NCBI RefSeq assembly: GCF_000012825.1
Contig: NC_009614.1
Location: 2,666,001 to 2,730,000, forward strand
Direction: 5' to 3'
DNA from: Phocaeicola vulgatus ATCC 8482
Lineage (GTDB): Bacteria; Bacteroidota; Bacteroidia; Bacteroidales; Bacteroidaceae
DNA: 64,000 bases
This document shows, piece after piece, positions 1 through 8,504 of the stretch (its first letter is position 1; every line of letters starts with the position of its first letter). Made by a program: the position numbers and the translations under genes. Under the pieces are notes generated by a model. It had not been told where the DNA came from and did no database searches. It saw only the letters and a list, made by a program, of their open reading frames with translations.

Positions 1-2003
1 GTTATGCGCCAGGAACGTCCGGGCATGGGATAATATTTGATAACATCATATTGCTTGTCAGTGAGATTGATAACTTCTGCCTGAAGGCGGAGGTGACAGC
101 CTTTCATTGTAAATTCCCGCCATAAAGTGGCTGTGTGTTCTACATAACCGTCTATCTTATTCACCGGTATATTCTGTGCCATATAGTAGCGTTCGCTGAC
201 CCCTGTCAGGCTGTAACCCACATTAATCCAAGGAGTTTCGATGGTGGTCGAAGCATTGCCGCTATGCTGAGGCGTATAGGGCAGCTGGTCTTTATAATTC
301 TTGGCATCGGGATTTGTCATATCTATGGCTTTTTGCCAGGAATAATTGCCGCTTAATCCTACGTTTATGTTAGGGCAGACAGGTATGGAAGTAGCCATTG
401 TCGCATCAAGGCCGGTGATATGTACCGTGCCGTAATTCTGCATTTTCCATACATAAGTACTGGGAAAGGCGACTATTTTATCGGTTACTTCATTATAATA
501 TCCGTCAAGAGTGATAGAAAGGAAATCGGTAAACGAAAACGGCTTGCCGTTCCAAGTGACACCTATATTGTATTCGCGTGCCTTTTCCGGGCGTAAGGAG
601 GTATTTCCTATGCGTAGATAATAAAGGTCATTGAAGGTAGGTACGCGGAACGTATTCTTATACATTGCGCGGACGTATAATTGTTCTTCTTTCCATGGCT
701 GAATGGAAACGGACAGGGTGGGCGACAGGCGTTTCCGGTCGTCGGGAGTATTCCCTGCTTTTACTTCTTCCGTAATGAAAGTCCCCACCAATGTGCCCGA
801 TAGCTTGATACGTCCCCATTGGTAACGTGCATTGAGGGCTGTGAGCGAGGAATATCTCACCGGGTTGGGGCTGTCGTTGATATTGGTGTGAAGGGTATTG
901 ATGAATCCATCCTGCGCGAGCGATAATTCCAGACCTTTGACGGGCTGATAAAGCACGGCGGCGGACAGATAATATTCGTCCTGACGGTTGATGTCGGTCT
1001 GCTTTCCGTTTTCATACTTCACGTCTGTATCTTCGTATTTGTTCCAAGAATGGTTGAACTTGGCTTGCGCCTGCAAAGTCCATTTGGGGGAGAAGGTTTT
1101 CTTATAACGGGCTTGGGTGAAGAAATTCTCGTCCCACAAACGTTCTTCTGCCTTCGGGTTGTATAGAATGACAGCACCGGGCAGTCCGCGTTCGGAATAA
1201 AAATAATAGGCTTTCACATCCAGTGTACTTTCGTCATGGAAAGTATGAAACAGATTCGCCTCTCCCTGCCATGTATGAATATCCGAATTGTTTCTTTTCT
1301 CTTGAGTGATGTATTTTCCGTTTTCCAATGTGAAGGGATAATTACCGTCGGCACGTATAAAGGAAGCATCGACTGACAGACCGGTGTGTTCTCCCAGCTT
1401 CTGCCATCTGCGTATGGATGGGGCTATGTAGCCAAAGGCTCCTCCCCGGATTTGTATTTGTGACAGGGAGGATTTCCCATTTTCGAAGACGGGTTTCTCC
1501 GTTTCAATGCTGAGTACTCCTGCCGAAGCATACAGACGGGCCGGTTGCAGCAGATTCTCATCTTGTCCGATTGCCAATGAAAGAGAGGATACATTGTCGA
1601 GGGAGAAACGCCCGATATCGATTTGTCCTGCCTGACTGTTGCTGACGACTACTCCATCGTAGCTGACTGCTGTGTGTGCAGCTCCTAAATTGCGGATGGA
1701 AACGGTCTTCAGACCGCCTATGCCTCCGTAATCACGGACGTTGGTTCCGGCAAAACGCCTTACGGCATCTGCCATATTCTGTAACCCCAAGTTCTTTATA
1801 TCTTCCTTGTTGATAAGTTGTACAGGGCTGCCGGTTGTTACTTTGGCAGGCGGACGTCTTGCCGTAACCGTAACTTCATCTATTTTATGCACTTTTCCGG
1901 TGATGGAATCTCCTTTCTCCTGTGCCTGTATTTCAAGCGGCAATAGGAGAAAGCTGCAAAGCAGACAAAGCCATAGCTTATAAGCCTGGTTATTTCCTTT
2001 CAT
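1..2003 (-). CDS. btuB: TonB-dependent outer-membrane receptor, BtuB-like (3' end beyond window)
   Basis: Read on the minus strand from ATG at 2003 with no stop before position 1, so about 667 residues are visible. The N-terminus is a signal peptide (hydrophobic LCLLCSFLLLPLEIQA, then AQ). Next come a TonB-box-like stretch (KIDEVTVTARR) and a plug domain with INKEDI and the GIGGLKTVSIRNLG signature. The rest is a beta-barrel rich in aromatic and charged alternation, with an LRPEKAREYNIGV motif typical of TonB receptors. The visible end (PMPGRSWR) is close to the usual C-terminus, so only a few residues are missing. The cobalamin riboswitch in its leader indicates that it imports cobalamin or a corrinoid across the outer membrane. 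BtuB is the natural call, though Bacteroides carry several paralogues with different corrinoid preferences. Confidence 0.88.
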   Translation of the reverse strand, partial: MKGNNQAYKLWLCLLCSFLLLPLEIQAQEKGDSITGKVHKIDEVTVTARRPPAKVTTGSPVQLINKEDIKNLGLQNMADAVRRFAGTNVRDYGGIGGLKTVSIRNLGAAHTAVSYDGVVVSNSQAGQIDIGRFSLDNVSSLSLAIGQDENLLQPARLYASAGVLSIETEKPVFENGKSSLSQIQIRGGAFGYIAPSIRRWQKLGEHTGLSVDASFIRADGNYPFTLENGKYITQEKRNNSDIHTWQGEANLFHTFHDESTLDVKAYYFYSERGLPGAVILYNPKAEERLWDENFFTQARYKKTFSPKWTLQAQAKFNHSWNKYEDTDVKYENGKQTDINRQDEYYLSAAVLYQPVKGLELSLAQDGFINTLHTNINDSPNPVRYSSLTALNARYQWGRIKLSGTLVGTFITEEVKAGNTPDDRKRLSPTLSVSIQPWKEEQLYVRAMYKNTFRVPTFNDLYYLRIGNTSLRPEKAREYNIGVTWNGKPFSFTDFLSITLDGYYNEVTDKIVAFPSTYVWKMQNYGTVHITGLDATMATSIPVCPNINVGLSGNYSWQKAIDMTNPDAKNYKDQLPYTPQHSGNASTTIETPWINVGYSLTGVSERYYMAQNIPVNKIDGYVEHTATLWREFTMKGCHLRLQAEVINLTDKQYDVIKYYPMPGRSWRI

Positions 2004-2082
2004 TTAAAAAAACATATTAATGAATAAATACCGCATTCTTACCGCTGCTCTTTCCTCGAAAGCGACGGTCGATGACTTTACG

Positions 2083-2281
2083 TTTTGCAGGTCTTCTGAC
2101 TTACTCCTGTTTACTTGCCTTCCCACCTTATTATATATACAGGCAGTGGCGTGAGTGGATAAGTAAACCTATCCCCTTATAGAGGTAGATGGAGCTTACA
2201 GCAGCGGGACTGTTCAGGACTTGCACCTGATTCCCTTTTCATCCGCTTCCTCGCATCAGTCGGAGGTACGCGGAACAAAAC
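2083..2281 (-). promoter_or_regulatory. Cobalamin riboswitch upstream of the BtuB-like receptor
   Basis: On the minus strand this leader contains the hallmark blocks in order: GGTGCAAGTCCTGAACAGTC, the GCTGCTGTAAGCTCC block, GGTGGGAAGGC, and the B12 box AGTCAGAAGACCTGC close to the receptor start. It fills the space between the predicted transcription start near 2280 and the start codon at 2003. Adenosylcobalamin binding would be expected to reduce receptor expression. Confidence 0.93.
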
Positions 2282-2285
2282 ATGG

Positions 2286-2293
2286 CAAAGATA
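2286..2293 (-). promoter_or_regulatory. Bacteroides -7 box (TATCTTTG) for the riboswitch transcript
   Basis: The minus strand reads TATCTTTG, a match to TAnnTTTG, placed so that transcription starts just before the riboswitch. About 18 bp upstream is only a weak TTTC in place of TTTG. Confidence 0.55.
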
Positions 2294-2496
2294 GTTTGTT
2301 TGGATGAATAAGAAAAGGAAAATGATAAAAAATCCTTTTTTTAATTAGTTACAGATTTATTTTCTCCCAGCAAAAGTAGGCGTGTATAACGGTTCTTTTT
2401 TTAGTGACAAAACGACTTGATTCTATCCATGTTGAAGATAAAATAGAATAGTATTGAATAAAATAAAACTGATGCTTAACAACATTCAAATATTGA

Positions 2497-2527
2497 TTCG
2501 CTTTATTCAATACAATCACTATATTTG
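2497..2527 (+). promoter_or_regulatory. Bacteroides-type promoter for the alpha/beta hydrolase
   Basis: TATATTTG at 2520-2527 matches TAnnTTTG, with TTCG (one mismatch to TTTG) at 2497-2500, a 19-bp spacer, about 30 bp before the ATG at 2558. Confidence 0.5.
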
Positions 2528-2557
2528 TTAAATGGATAATCTTAAAATACGTAATAG

Positions 2558-3529
2558 ATGAAACACTTGAATTTTATTTTAGCCGGTTTATTTTTCCTGT
2601 GCGGTCTTTGTTGTCGGGCACAAGTGCTTCCTTTGGAAGAAAATGTGGTGCTGAACACCAAGGAAGGACAAATCAAAGGAAAACTGCTTTTGCCCGGTGG
2701 GGTGAAAACCTGTCCGGTGGTGCTTATTATAGCCGGCTCCGGACCTACGGATATGGATGGTAATTCAGCCATTGGCAATTTGAGGAATAATTCGTTGAAG
2801 TTTCTGGCGGAAGGCTTGGCGGCAAACGGCATCGCTTCCTTGCGCTTTGACAAGCGGGGGATAGGAACCAGTGCGTCGGCAGGTAAGGAGGAAGCGAAAC
2901 TTCGTTTTGAAGATTATGTGAATGATGTGACGGGCTGGATTGATTACCTGGCGAAAGAGAAACGTTTTACGACAATCACGGTGGCAGGACATAGCGAAGG
3001 GGCGCTGATTGGAATGCTGGCCTGTCAGAACCGGCCGAAGGTGAAAGGCTATATCTCGGTTGCCGGTGCGGGGCGTCCTGCCTACGAGATTATAGAGGCG
3101 CAAGTGGCTGCTCAACAGAATCCGGAAGCGGTGCGGAAGGAGGTGGCATCCATTAACGGGTCCTTGAAAAACGGCAAGGAAGTGAGTGACGTGCCGGCTT
3201 ATCTGCAATCATTGTATCGGGCTTCTGTCCAGCCTTATTTGATTTCCTGGTTCAAGTATAATCCCCGGACGGTGATTGCTTCCGTCAAAGTGCCGGTCCT
3301 CATCGTTCAGGGTAAAAATGATATTCAGGTATCGGTGGAGGATGCCGAACTTCTGAAAAAGGGTTGCCCGGCTGCCGAACTGCTTTTGATTGATAAGATG
3401 AACCATGTGCTGAAAGATTGTGAATCAAAGGCCGTACAGCAGCAGATGCTTACTTACGGGAATCCTTCTCTGCCGGTGAACAGTACTTTGATAGCTTCTG
3501 TCAGTACATTTGTGAAAAAACTGAAATGA
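2558..3529 (+). CDS. Secreted alpha/beta hydrolase (S33-like serine hydrolase)
   Basis: 323 residues with a signal peptide (about 1-21, ending CRAQ), so periplasmic or exported. The alpha/beta-hydrolase fold is shown by the oxyanion segment GSGPTDMDGN, the nucleophile elbow GHSEG, a late acid in GKNDIQV and a catalytic His in MNHVLKD. This is the family often annotated as peptidase or acyl esterase-like hydrolase; the substrate cannot be told from sequence. It is a monocistronic-looking gene with its own promoter, and a short zinc-ribbon-like open frame begins 1 bp after its stop codon. Confidence 0.82.
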   Translation: MKHLNFILAGLFFLCGLCCRAQVLPLEENVVLNTKEGQIKGKLLLPGGVKTCPVVLIIAGSGPTDMDGNSAIGNLRNNSLKFLAEGLAANGIASLRFDKRGIGTSASAGKEEAKLRFEDYVNDVTGWIDYLAKEKRFTTITVAGHSEGALIGMLACQNRPKVKGYISVAGAGRPAYEIIEAQVAAQQNPEAVRKEVASINGSLKNGKEVSDVPAYLQSLYRASVQPYLISWFKYNPRTVIASVKVPVLIVQGKNDIQVSVEDAELLKKGCPAAELLLIDKMNHVLKDCESKAVQQQMLTYGNPSLPVNSTLIASVSTFVKKLK

Positions 3530-3530
3530 T

Positions 3531-3650
3531 ATGGGAGAAATAAAGAAACGTTTGCCGTTGCAATGCCCTGCGTGTGATGCACCGTTGAGGGAGATTCATT
3601 TCGGTCCGGCACCCAATCCTGTCTGGTGTGTTATGCGGCAGAGCATCTGA
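3531..3650 (+). pseudogene. Short zinc-ribbon-like ORF, probable gene remnant
   Basis: A 39-codon frame begins one base after the hydrolase stop. It encodes KKRLPLQCPACDAPLR, one half (CPxC) of a zinc ribbon, then ends early. A second CxxC (SCLVC) follows in another frame at about 3620, so a frameshift would restore a two-knuckle zinc ribbon running to about 3694. Small Bacteroides proteins of the DUF2089 kind begin in a similar way, but the similarity is recalled, not searched. It may instead be a real tiny protein. Confidence 0.3.
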
Positions 3651-3705
3651 TGGTGTGGCTGTTGTGTCGTATGTTGATAAGCCATCTTTATGGATAAAAT
3701 AAAAA

Positions 3706-3745
3706 AGAGGATGCCAAAAGTCTTGTTGAAGCTTTGACATCCTCT
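3706..3745 (-). terminator. Rho-independent terminator, originally of the aromatic operon
   Basis: Near-perfect inverted repeat (AGAGGATGCCAAAAG with CTTTGACATCCTCT) around an 11-nt loop. On the minus strand it is followed by TTTTTTATTTTAT, so its best direction is leftward, as the end of the tyrA operon. IS copy 1 now lies between tyrA and this terminator. Confidence 0.75.
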
Positions 3746-3798
3746 TCTATGTTATACTGATGCGTTATTTAGGGACATTCATTAAATATTACAAAATC

Positions 3799-3897
3799 AG
3801 CCAACTAATTCATACACAAAGTATTGCGAATTAGTTGGCTTTTTTGTATCTTTAGGTATTCCCCCGAAAATAAGATTTGACGGCCAAAACGGGGGAA
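3799..3897 (+). promoter_or_regulatory. IS left-end terminator and leader stem-loop
   Basis: The first hairpin pairs AGCCAACTAATTC (3799-3811) with GAATTAGTTGGCT (3828-3840) followed by TTTTTTG, a strong terminator reading inward. A second stem pairs TTCCCCCG (3859-3866) with CGGGGGAA (3890-3897) just before the transposase ATG at 3917. Together they would block read-through transcription from outside and could mask the translation start. The same structures occur in copy 2 at 23955-24053. Confidence 0.65.
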
Positions 3898-3916
3898 ATA
3901 TCCAAACTAATAAGAT

Positions 3917-5275
3917 ATGGCAAAGATAGTGAATATTTCAGAAATTCACCCTACTTTGGGTTTTACAGAATTTGATATTCTGGAAAAATACCGCAAGAGT
4001 TTTAATGAGAGTGAGCTTGGCAAGCTTCATTCGGTCTTTCCGTTTGAATGTATGGCAAAAGCCGCCGGCCTGTCGGACCGGCGCCTGGGACGCAGGAACA
4101 GATTCAGTCCTTCCGCAAAGATCGCCCTTATGGTCCTGAAGGCATACACCGGATTCTCCGACAGGCAACTGGTGGAACATCTGAACGGGAACATACACTA
4201 CCAGATTTTCTGTGGAATTATGATTCCCCCGTCCCTTCCCATAACCAACTTCAAGATAGTCAGTGCCATCCGTAATGAGATAGCATCCCGCCTTGACATT
4301 GATTCTTTCCAGGAGCTCCTGGCTTCACACTGGAAACCTTATCTTGATAACCTTCACGTCTGCATGACCGATGCCACATGCTATGAAAGCCACATGCGTT
4401 TTCCTACGGACATGAAACTCCTTTGGGAAAGCCTCGAATGGCTCTACAGGCATATATGCCGGCATTGCAGGGAGTTGGGCATAAGGCGTCCGCGCAACAA
4501 ATACAGGAATGTGGCGGAATCCTATCTGTCCTACTGCAAGAAAAGAAAGAGGAGAGCTTCAAGGACAAGAATGCTTAAGCGCCGTATGATCAAGCTTCTT
4601 GAAAAGCTCCTCAGTCAAAGGGATGGGATCCATAGCGAGTACGGTGCTTTACTCCGATATACCCAGGATTATCATAAGCGTCTTTCCATCATCAGAAAGG
4701 TGCTTGTACAAGAAAAGGAAATGTTTGAAGGGCGGAAAGTCAGTGACCGCATCGTCAGCATTGACCGTCATTATGTACGTCCCATCGTCAGAGGCAAGGA
4801 AACCAAGTCCGTCGAGTTCGGTGCAAAGGTCAATAATATACAGATAGACGGCATATCGTTCATCGAACACCTCTCGTTCAAGGCATTCAATGAGGGTATA
4901 CGCTTGAAGGACTGTATCCGTATGCAGCAGAAGCTTATGAATGTAAGGGTAAGATGTGTGGCTGCCGATTCCATATATGCCAATAATGCCAACAGAAAGT
5001 TCTGTACAAAATATGGGATATCCACATCCTTTGTGCGCAAGGGAAGGGCGGCCAAAGATGAGCCTTTGAGGAAGGTGCTTAGAAGCGAACTCTCAAAAGA
5101 AAGGGCAACACGGCTTGAAGGAAGCTTCGGCACTCAAAAGCAACATTACTCGCTCTCAAGGATAAAGGCCAGAAACAGGAAGACGGAAATACTGTGGATT
5201 TTCTTTGGAATACATACGGCAAATGCCATACTGATGATAGAAAAAATCAGAAACAAAACAGCTAAAGCAGCATGA
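3917..5275 (+). CDS. IS transposase, DDE type (intact)
   Basis: 452 residues. The N-terminal helical region (about 50-130, SDRRLGRRNRFSPSAKIALMV...TGFSDRQLVEHL) resembles the DUF772 domain of IS5/IS1182-type transposases. The catalytic triad appears as D152 (MTDATCYES, followed by RFPTDMKLLWE), D351 (VAADSIYANN) and E401 (RLEGSFG). It catalyses cut-and-paste movement of its own IS through the terminal inverted repeats. The middle section (190-260) is very basic, fitting DNA binding. The second copy differs by one Cys/Arg change and a one-base deletion. Confidence 0.9.
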   Translation: MAKIVNISEIHPTLGFTEFDILEKYRKSFNESELGKLHSVFPFECMAKAAGLSDRRLGRRNRFSPSAKIALMVLKAYTGFSDRQLVEHLNGNIHYQIFCGIMIPPSLPITNFKIVSAIRNEIASRLDIDSFQELLASHWKPYLDNLHVCMTDATCYESHMRFPTDMKLLWESLEWLYRHICRHCRELGIRRPRNKYRNVAESYLSYCKKRKRRASRTRMLKRRMIKLLEKLLSQRDGIHSEYGALLRYTQDYHKRLSIIRKVLVQEKEMFEGRKVSDRIVSIDRHYVRPIVRGKETKSVEFGAKVNNIQIDGISFIEHLSFKAFNEGIRLKDCIRMQQKLMNVRVRCVAADSIYANNANRKFCTKYGISTSFVRKGRAAKDEPLRKVLRSELSKERATRLEGSFGTQKQHYSLSRIKARNRKTEILWIFFGIHTANAILMIEKIRNKTAKAA

Positions 5276-5380
5276 TATGATTTTACTCACAGAATCAGAA
5301 GAGGTCATCAGACTTCTTCCGGAACGTCATGTCCTGTCGGATAGAAGTATGTGAGAAAGCACGGAAAAATGACAATAAGA

Positions 5381-5430
5381 ATGGCATATGAAATGGTCAT
5401 GCCCTATCATCTTCATATGCCATCTTATTT
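5381..5430. terminator. Hairpin at IS right end, likely bidirectional terminator
   Basis: ATGGCATATGAA (5381-5392) pairs with TTCATATGCCAT (5412-5423) and is followed by CTTATTTTTT on the plus strand; the minus side is also T-rich. It ends transposase transcription and may stop the tyrA operon now cut off from its own terminator. The same hairpin occurs in copy 2, shifted by 20155 bp. Confidence 0.6.
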
Positions 5431-5454
5431 TTTAGAGACATTTACTGAATATCC

Positions 5455-6228
5455 CTATTTAATCTTTTCTCGAATCTTGCTAAGATAGGCACGCATCCCC
5501 GCAGCATCTTTCTTGTTGATGATATCCAACAGCTCATTTAATTCTGTACGGATACCTTCTACCTGTGCAGGGGTGCGGGGATTGAATAAAATTTCCTGCA
5601 ACAGGTAGTCGTCTTCGTTCAATACTCCTTTGGCTATCTTCATGTGGCGTTTGAAAGTAGTACCGGGAGCGTCCTGATGCTTCATCACTGCCGCAAAAAC
5701 GAAAGTGGAGACAAAAGGGATGGACAGCGAATAGGCCACTGTCTCATCGTGCTCTTCAAAGGTATATTCAAAGATGTTCAGACCAAGGTTTTGGTATAAG
5801 TCCTTGAAGAAGATTTTACCCAGATGGTCGCCTTCGCTGATGATGATGGCATTTTCGGTGCTCAGTTTGTCAAGGTTGGCAAATGTGGGACCGAACATGG
5901 GGTGGGTAGATACATAACGGAATCCGCATTGGTCATAAAACTCTTTCAGTCCGGTCTTTACCGAGGCAATATCGCTGATGATGCAATCCTTGGGGAGAGC
6001 GGGCAATACTTGGTGAAAAGCATCCAGCGTATATTTCACGGTTGCCGCATTGATAACCAGTTCGGGTTTGAATTCTTCAATCTCTTCGAGTGTGGTATAT
6101 CGGTAGGTATTGTAAACGAAACGAAGGCGTTTCGGGTCTACATCAAATACAGCGGTTTCGTGCTGGAAGCTCAATACATCGGTAAAGAAGGAGCCCATTT
6201 TACCGGCTCCTAAAATTAATATTCTCAT
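5455..6228 (-). CDS. tyrA: Prephenate dehydrogenase (tyrosine branch)
   Basis: 257 residues. The N-terminal Rossmann NAD(P) motif is GAGKMG (residues 7-12), followed by the TyrA-type HPMFGPT segment (catalytic His region) and a helical C-terminal dimerisation domain. It oxidatively decarboxylates prephenate to 4-hydroxyphenylpyruvate in the cytoplasm. It is the last gene of the aromatic operon, 4 bp after the DAHP synthase gene. Its stop is unusual: IS copy 1 inserted across it, turning the ancestral TAA into TAG, whose last base (C5455 on the plus strand) belongs to the IS, so the protein is unchanged. Confidence 0.87.
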   Translation of the reverse strand: MRILILGAGKMGSFFTDVLSFQHETAVFDVDPKRLRFVYNTYRYTTLEEIEEFKPELVINAATVKYTLDAFHQVLPALPKDCIISDIASVKTGLKEFYDQCGFRYVSTHPMFGPTFANLDKLSTENAIIISEGDHLGKIFFKDLYQNLGLNIFEYTFEEHDETVAYSLSIPFVSTFVFAAVMKHQDAPGTTFKRHMKIAKGVLNEDDYLLQEILFNPRTPAQVEGIRTELNELLDIINKKDAAGMRAYLSKIREKIK

Positions 6229-6232
6229 CGGT

Positions 6233-7300
6233 TTACTTATTTATGATTTCCATTTGTTGCCTTACGCTTTCTTCGTGAATGGCTTCGAATACTTTTTTAA
6301 TGAATTCTGAATCCATGCCGCACAATGAACCTTGTGCACCACGCTTGTCCAGAATCTCATTGTAACGACCTGTCTGTAGAATGGTCATATCATGTTCTTT
6401 CTTGAATGTACCGATTTCACGGCAGACACGCATACGTTTTGCCAATACTTCGATAATCTCATTGTCGCAATCATCGATTTGGTTACGCAGTTCACCCAGG
6501 TTTTCAGTTGTTTGGGTTTCTTTGCGGATGACCAGCAGATTCAGGATGTAGTCCAGCACATCGGGAGTGACTTGTTGGGCGGCATCGCTCCATGCACAGT
6601 CGGGATTGCAGTGTGATTCTACGATTAAGCCGTCAAAACCTAAGTCCATCGCCTGCTGGCAGAGGGGAGCTACCAACTCGCGCTTGCCACCGATATGGCT
6701 GGGGTCACAGAAAATAGGCAGTTCGGGAATGCGGCGGCGCAATTCGATAGGGATATGCCATTGGGGTAGGTTACGGTAAATCTTTTTATCATAAGAAGAG
6801 AATCCGCGATGGATAGCACCCAGTTGCTTCAAACCTGCATTGTTGATGCGCTCGAAAGCTCCAATCCACAATTCAAGGTCAGGGTTGACAGGGTTTTTAA
6901 TCAATATAGGAATATCCACACCTTTCAGTGCATCGGCAATTTCCTGCACGGCAAACGGATTGGCAGTGGTGCGTGCGCCAATCCAAAGCACATCAATACC
7001 TGCCTTTAAACATTCGTAAACGTGTTTGGCAGTAGCTACTTCGGTGGCAACATACATACCGGTTTCCTGTTTCACACGTTTCAGCCATGCCAGGCCATCT
7101 ACACCGATGCCTTCGAAACCTCCCGGTTTGGTACGCGGTTTCCAGATGCCGGCACGGAAAATCTTAATGCCTTTATTGGCCAGCATAGTGGCGGTATCCA
7201 TTACTTGTTCTTCGGTTTCGGCACTACATGGGCCGGCGATAATCATCGGGCGTTTCTTTTCAATTCCCGGAAGTTCGATGGGTTTTAAATCTAATTCCAT
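6233..7300 (-). CDS. Bifunctional DAHP synthase / chorismate mutase (type II)
   Basis: 355 residues. Residues 1 to about 265 form a type I DAHP synthase barrel of the short KDO8P-synthase-like kind (AGPCSAET, FRAGIWKPRTKPGGFEG, IKNPVNPD, FCDPSHIGGKR, ESHCNPD). Residues about 270-355 form an AroQ-type chorismate mutase (ELRNQIDDCDNEIIEVLAKRM). The protein thus catalyses the first step of the shikimate pathway and the chorismate-to-prephenate branch step. Such fusions commonly use the mutase domain as the allosteric sensor for prephenate. The gene lies between the aminotransferase (19 bp) and tyrA (4 bp), under the Phe/Tyr attenuator. Confidence 0.9.
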   Translation of the reverse strand: MELDLKPIELPGIEKKRPMIIAGPCSAETEEQVMDTATMLANKGIKIFRAGIWKPRTKPGGFEGIGVDGLAWLKRVKQETGMYVATEVATAKHVYECLKAGIDVLWIGARTTANPFAVQEIADALKGVDIPILIKNPVNPDLELWIGAFERINNAGLKQLGAIHRGFSSYDKKIYRNLPQWHIPIELRRRIPELPIFCDPSHIGGKRELVAPLCQQAMDLGFDGLIVESHCNPDCAWSDAAQQVTPDVLDYILNLLVIRKETQTTENLGELRNQIDDCDNEIIEVLAKRMRVCREIGTFKKEHDMTILQTGRYNEILDKRGAQGSLCGMDSEFIKKVFEAIHEESVRQQMEIINK

Positions 7301-7319
7301 AATCTGATATTTTGTTTTG

Positions 7320-8504
7320 TTACATTATCTTTTTAATTCTTTCCAGTGCTTCTGCCAGCTTTTCTTCTTTGGCACAGAGGGAAATACGGATATAGCGTTT
7401 GCCGTTGCTGCCGAAGATAAAGCCCGGAGTAATGAACACACGTGCTTCGTGCAAAACTTTTTCGGTCAGTTCTTCTACATCATTGTAAGATTCGGGAATG
7501 CGTCCCCAAAGGAACATACCTACCTGATTGGGATCAAAGCTACAACCGAGTACTTTCATAATCTCTTCTGCCAGTTGGCGGCGACGGCTATATACATTGA
7601 CGTTCGCTTCTTCGTGCCATTCCACACTGTTGTTGTAAGCTTGTGCGGCGGCCAGTTGCATGGGGCGGAAAGTTCCTGAGTCAATATTACTCTTTATTTT
7701 CAATATCCATTGTACAAACTGCGCATTGGTGGCGAGCATTCCCACACGCCAGCCGGGCATGTTGTGGCTCTTGCTCATAGAGTTGAACTCGATGCAGCAT
7801 TCTTTGGCTCCGGGCACATTAAGAATACTCAGTGGTTTCTTGTTCAGGATAAAGCTGTATGGGTTGTCGTTTACAATCACAATATTATGGCGGCGTGCAA
7901 AGTTTACCAGCTTTTCATACAGTTCCATCGTGGCGTTCGCTCCGGTCGGCATATTGGGATAGTTGGTCCACATAATCTTGACGCGGCTCAAGTCCATCTT
8001 CTCCAGTTCATCAAAATCGGGTTGCCAATGATTGTCTTCGCGCAGGTTGTAGTTCACAATCTCACTGCCCAATATTTTATTTAAAGAGGTGTAGGTAGGA
8101 TACCCCGGATTGGGAACCAATACCTGATCACCCGGATTGACCAATGCCAGCGTCACATGCAGGATACCTTCTTTGGAACCGATGAGCGGCTGGATTTCGG
8201 TTGCCGGATCAAGCTCTACATGATACCAACGCTTGTACCAGTCGGCCATGGCTTTGCGCAATTCAAGAATGCCGACAGTAGGTTGGTATCCGTGCGCATC
8301 AGGACGCTTTGCCTGTTCGCACAACACATTGACGGTTTCTTCCGAAGGAGGCATGTCAGGGCTTCCGATACCCAAACTGATTACATTTTTACCTTCGGCA
8401 TTCATTTGTGCCACTTCTTTCAGTTTACGGCTGAAGTAGTATTCGCTAACATTCGCCAGACGGTCTGCCGGCTGAATATTATATGGTTGATGTTCCTTCT
8501 GCAT
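7320..8504 (-). CDS. PLP-dependent aminotransferase, class I/II, aromatic branch
   Basis: 394 residues of fold type I. Visible motifs are LIGSKEGILH, NPGYPTY (substrate region), NYPNMPTGA, VNDNPYS (Asp and Tyr for PLP) and SMSKSHNMPGWRVG with the Schiff-base Lys. The family includes LL-diaminopimelate and aspartate/aromatic aminotransferases. Its position between prephenate dehydratase and DAHP synthase argues that it transaminates phenylpyruvate and 4-hydroxyphenylpyruvate to Phe and Tyr. Its start overlaps the end of pheA by 26 bp, indicating translational coupling. Confidence 0.85.
   Translation of the reverse strand: MQKEHQPYNIQPADRLANVSEYYFSRKLKEVAQMNAEGKNVISLGIGSPDMPPSEETVNVLCEQAKRPDAHGYQPTVGILELRKAMADWYKRWYHVELDPATEIQPLIGSKEGILHVTLALVNPGDQVLVPNPGYPTYTSLNKILGSEIVNYNLREDNHWQPDFDELEKMDLSRVKIMWTNYPNMPTGANATMELYEKLVNFARRHNIVIVNDNPYSFILNKKPLSILNVPGAKECCIEFNSMSKSHNMPGWRVGMLATNAQFVQWILKIKSNIDSGTFRPMQLAAAQAYNNSVEWHEEANVNVYSRRRQLAEEIMKVLGCSFDPNQVGMFLWGRIPESYNDVEELTEKVLHEARVFITPGFIFGSNGKRYIRISLCAKEEKLAEALERIKKIM

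Larger units (their letters stand above)
3771..5456 (+). mobile_element. Insertion sequence copy 1 (DDE transposase; IS5/IS1182-like), apparently intact
   Basis: 1686 bp, nearly identical to 23927-25611. The ends are imperfect inverted repeats: left AGGGACATTCATTAAAT, right (complement) AGGGATATTCAGTAAAT. Flanks are duplicated: TATTTA directly outside GGG...CCC on both sides (6 bp), or ATTT outside AGGG...CCCT (4 bp); the symmetrical A/T makes the two readings equivalent. It carries one 452-codon transposase plus hairpins at both ends. It landed exactly at the tyrA stop codon. Confidence 0.92.
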
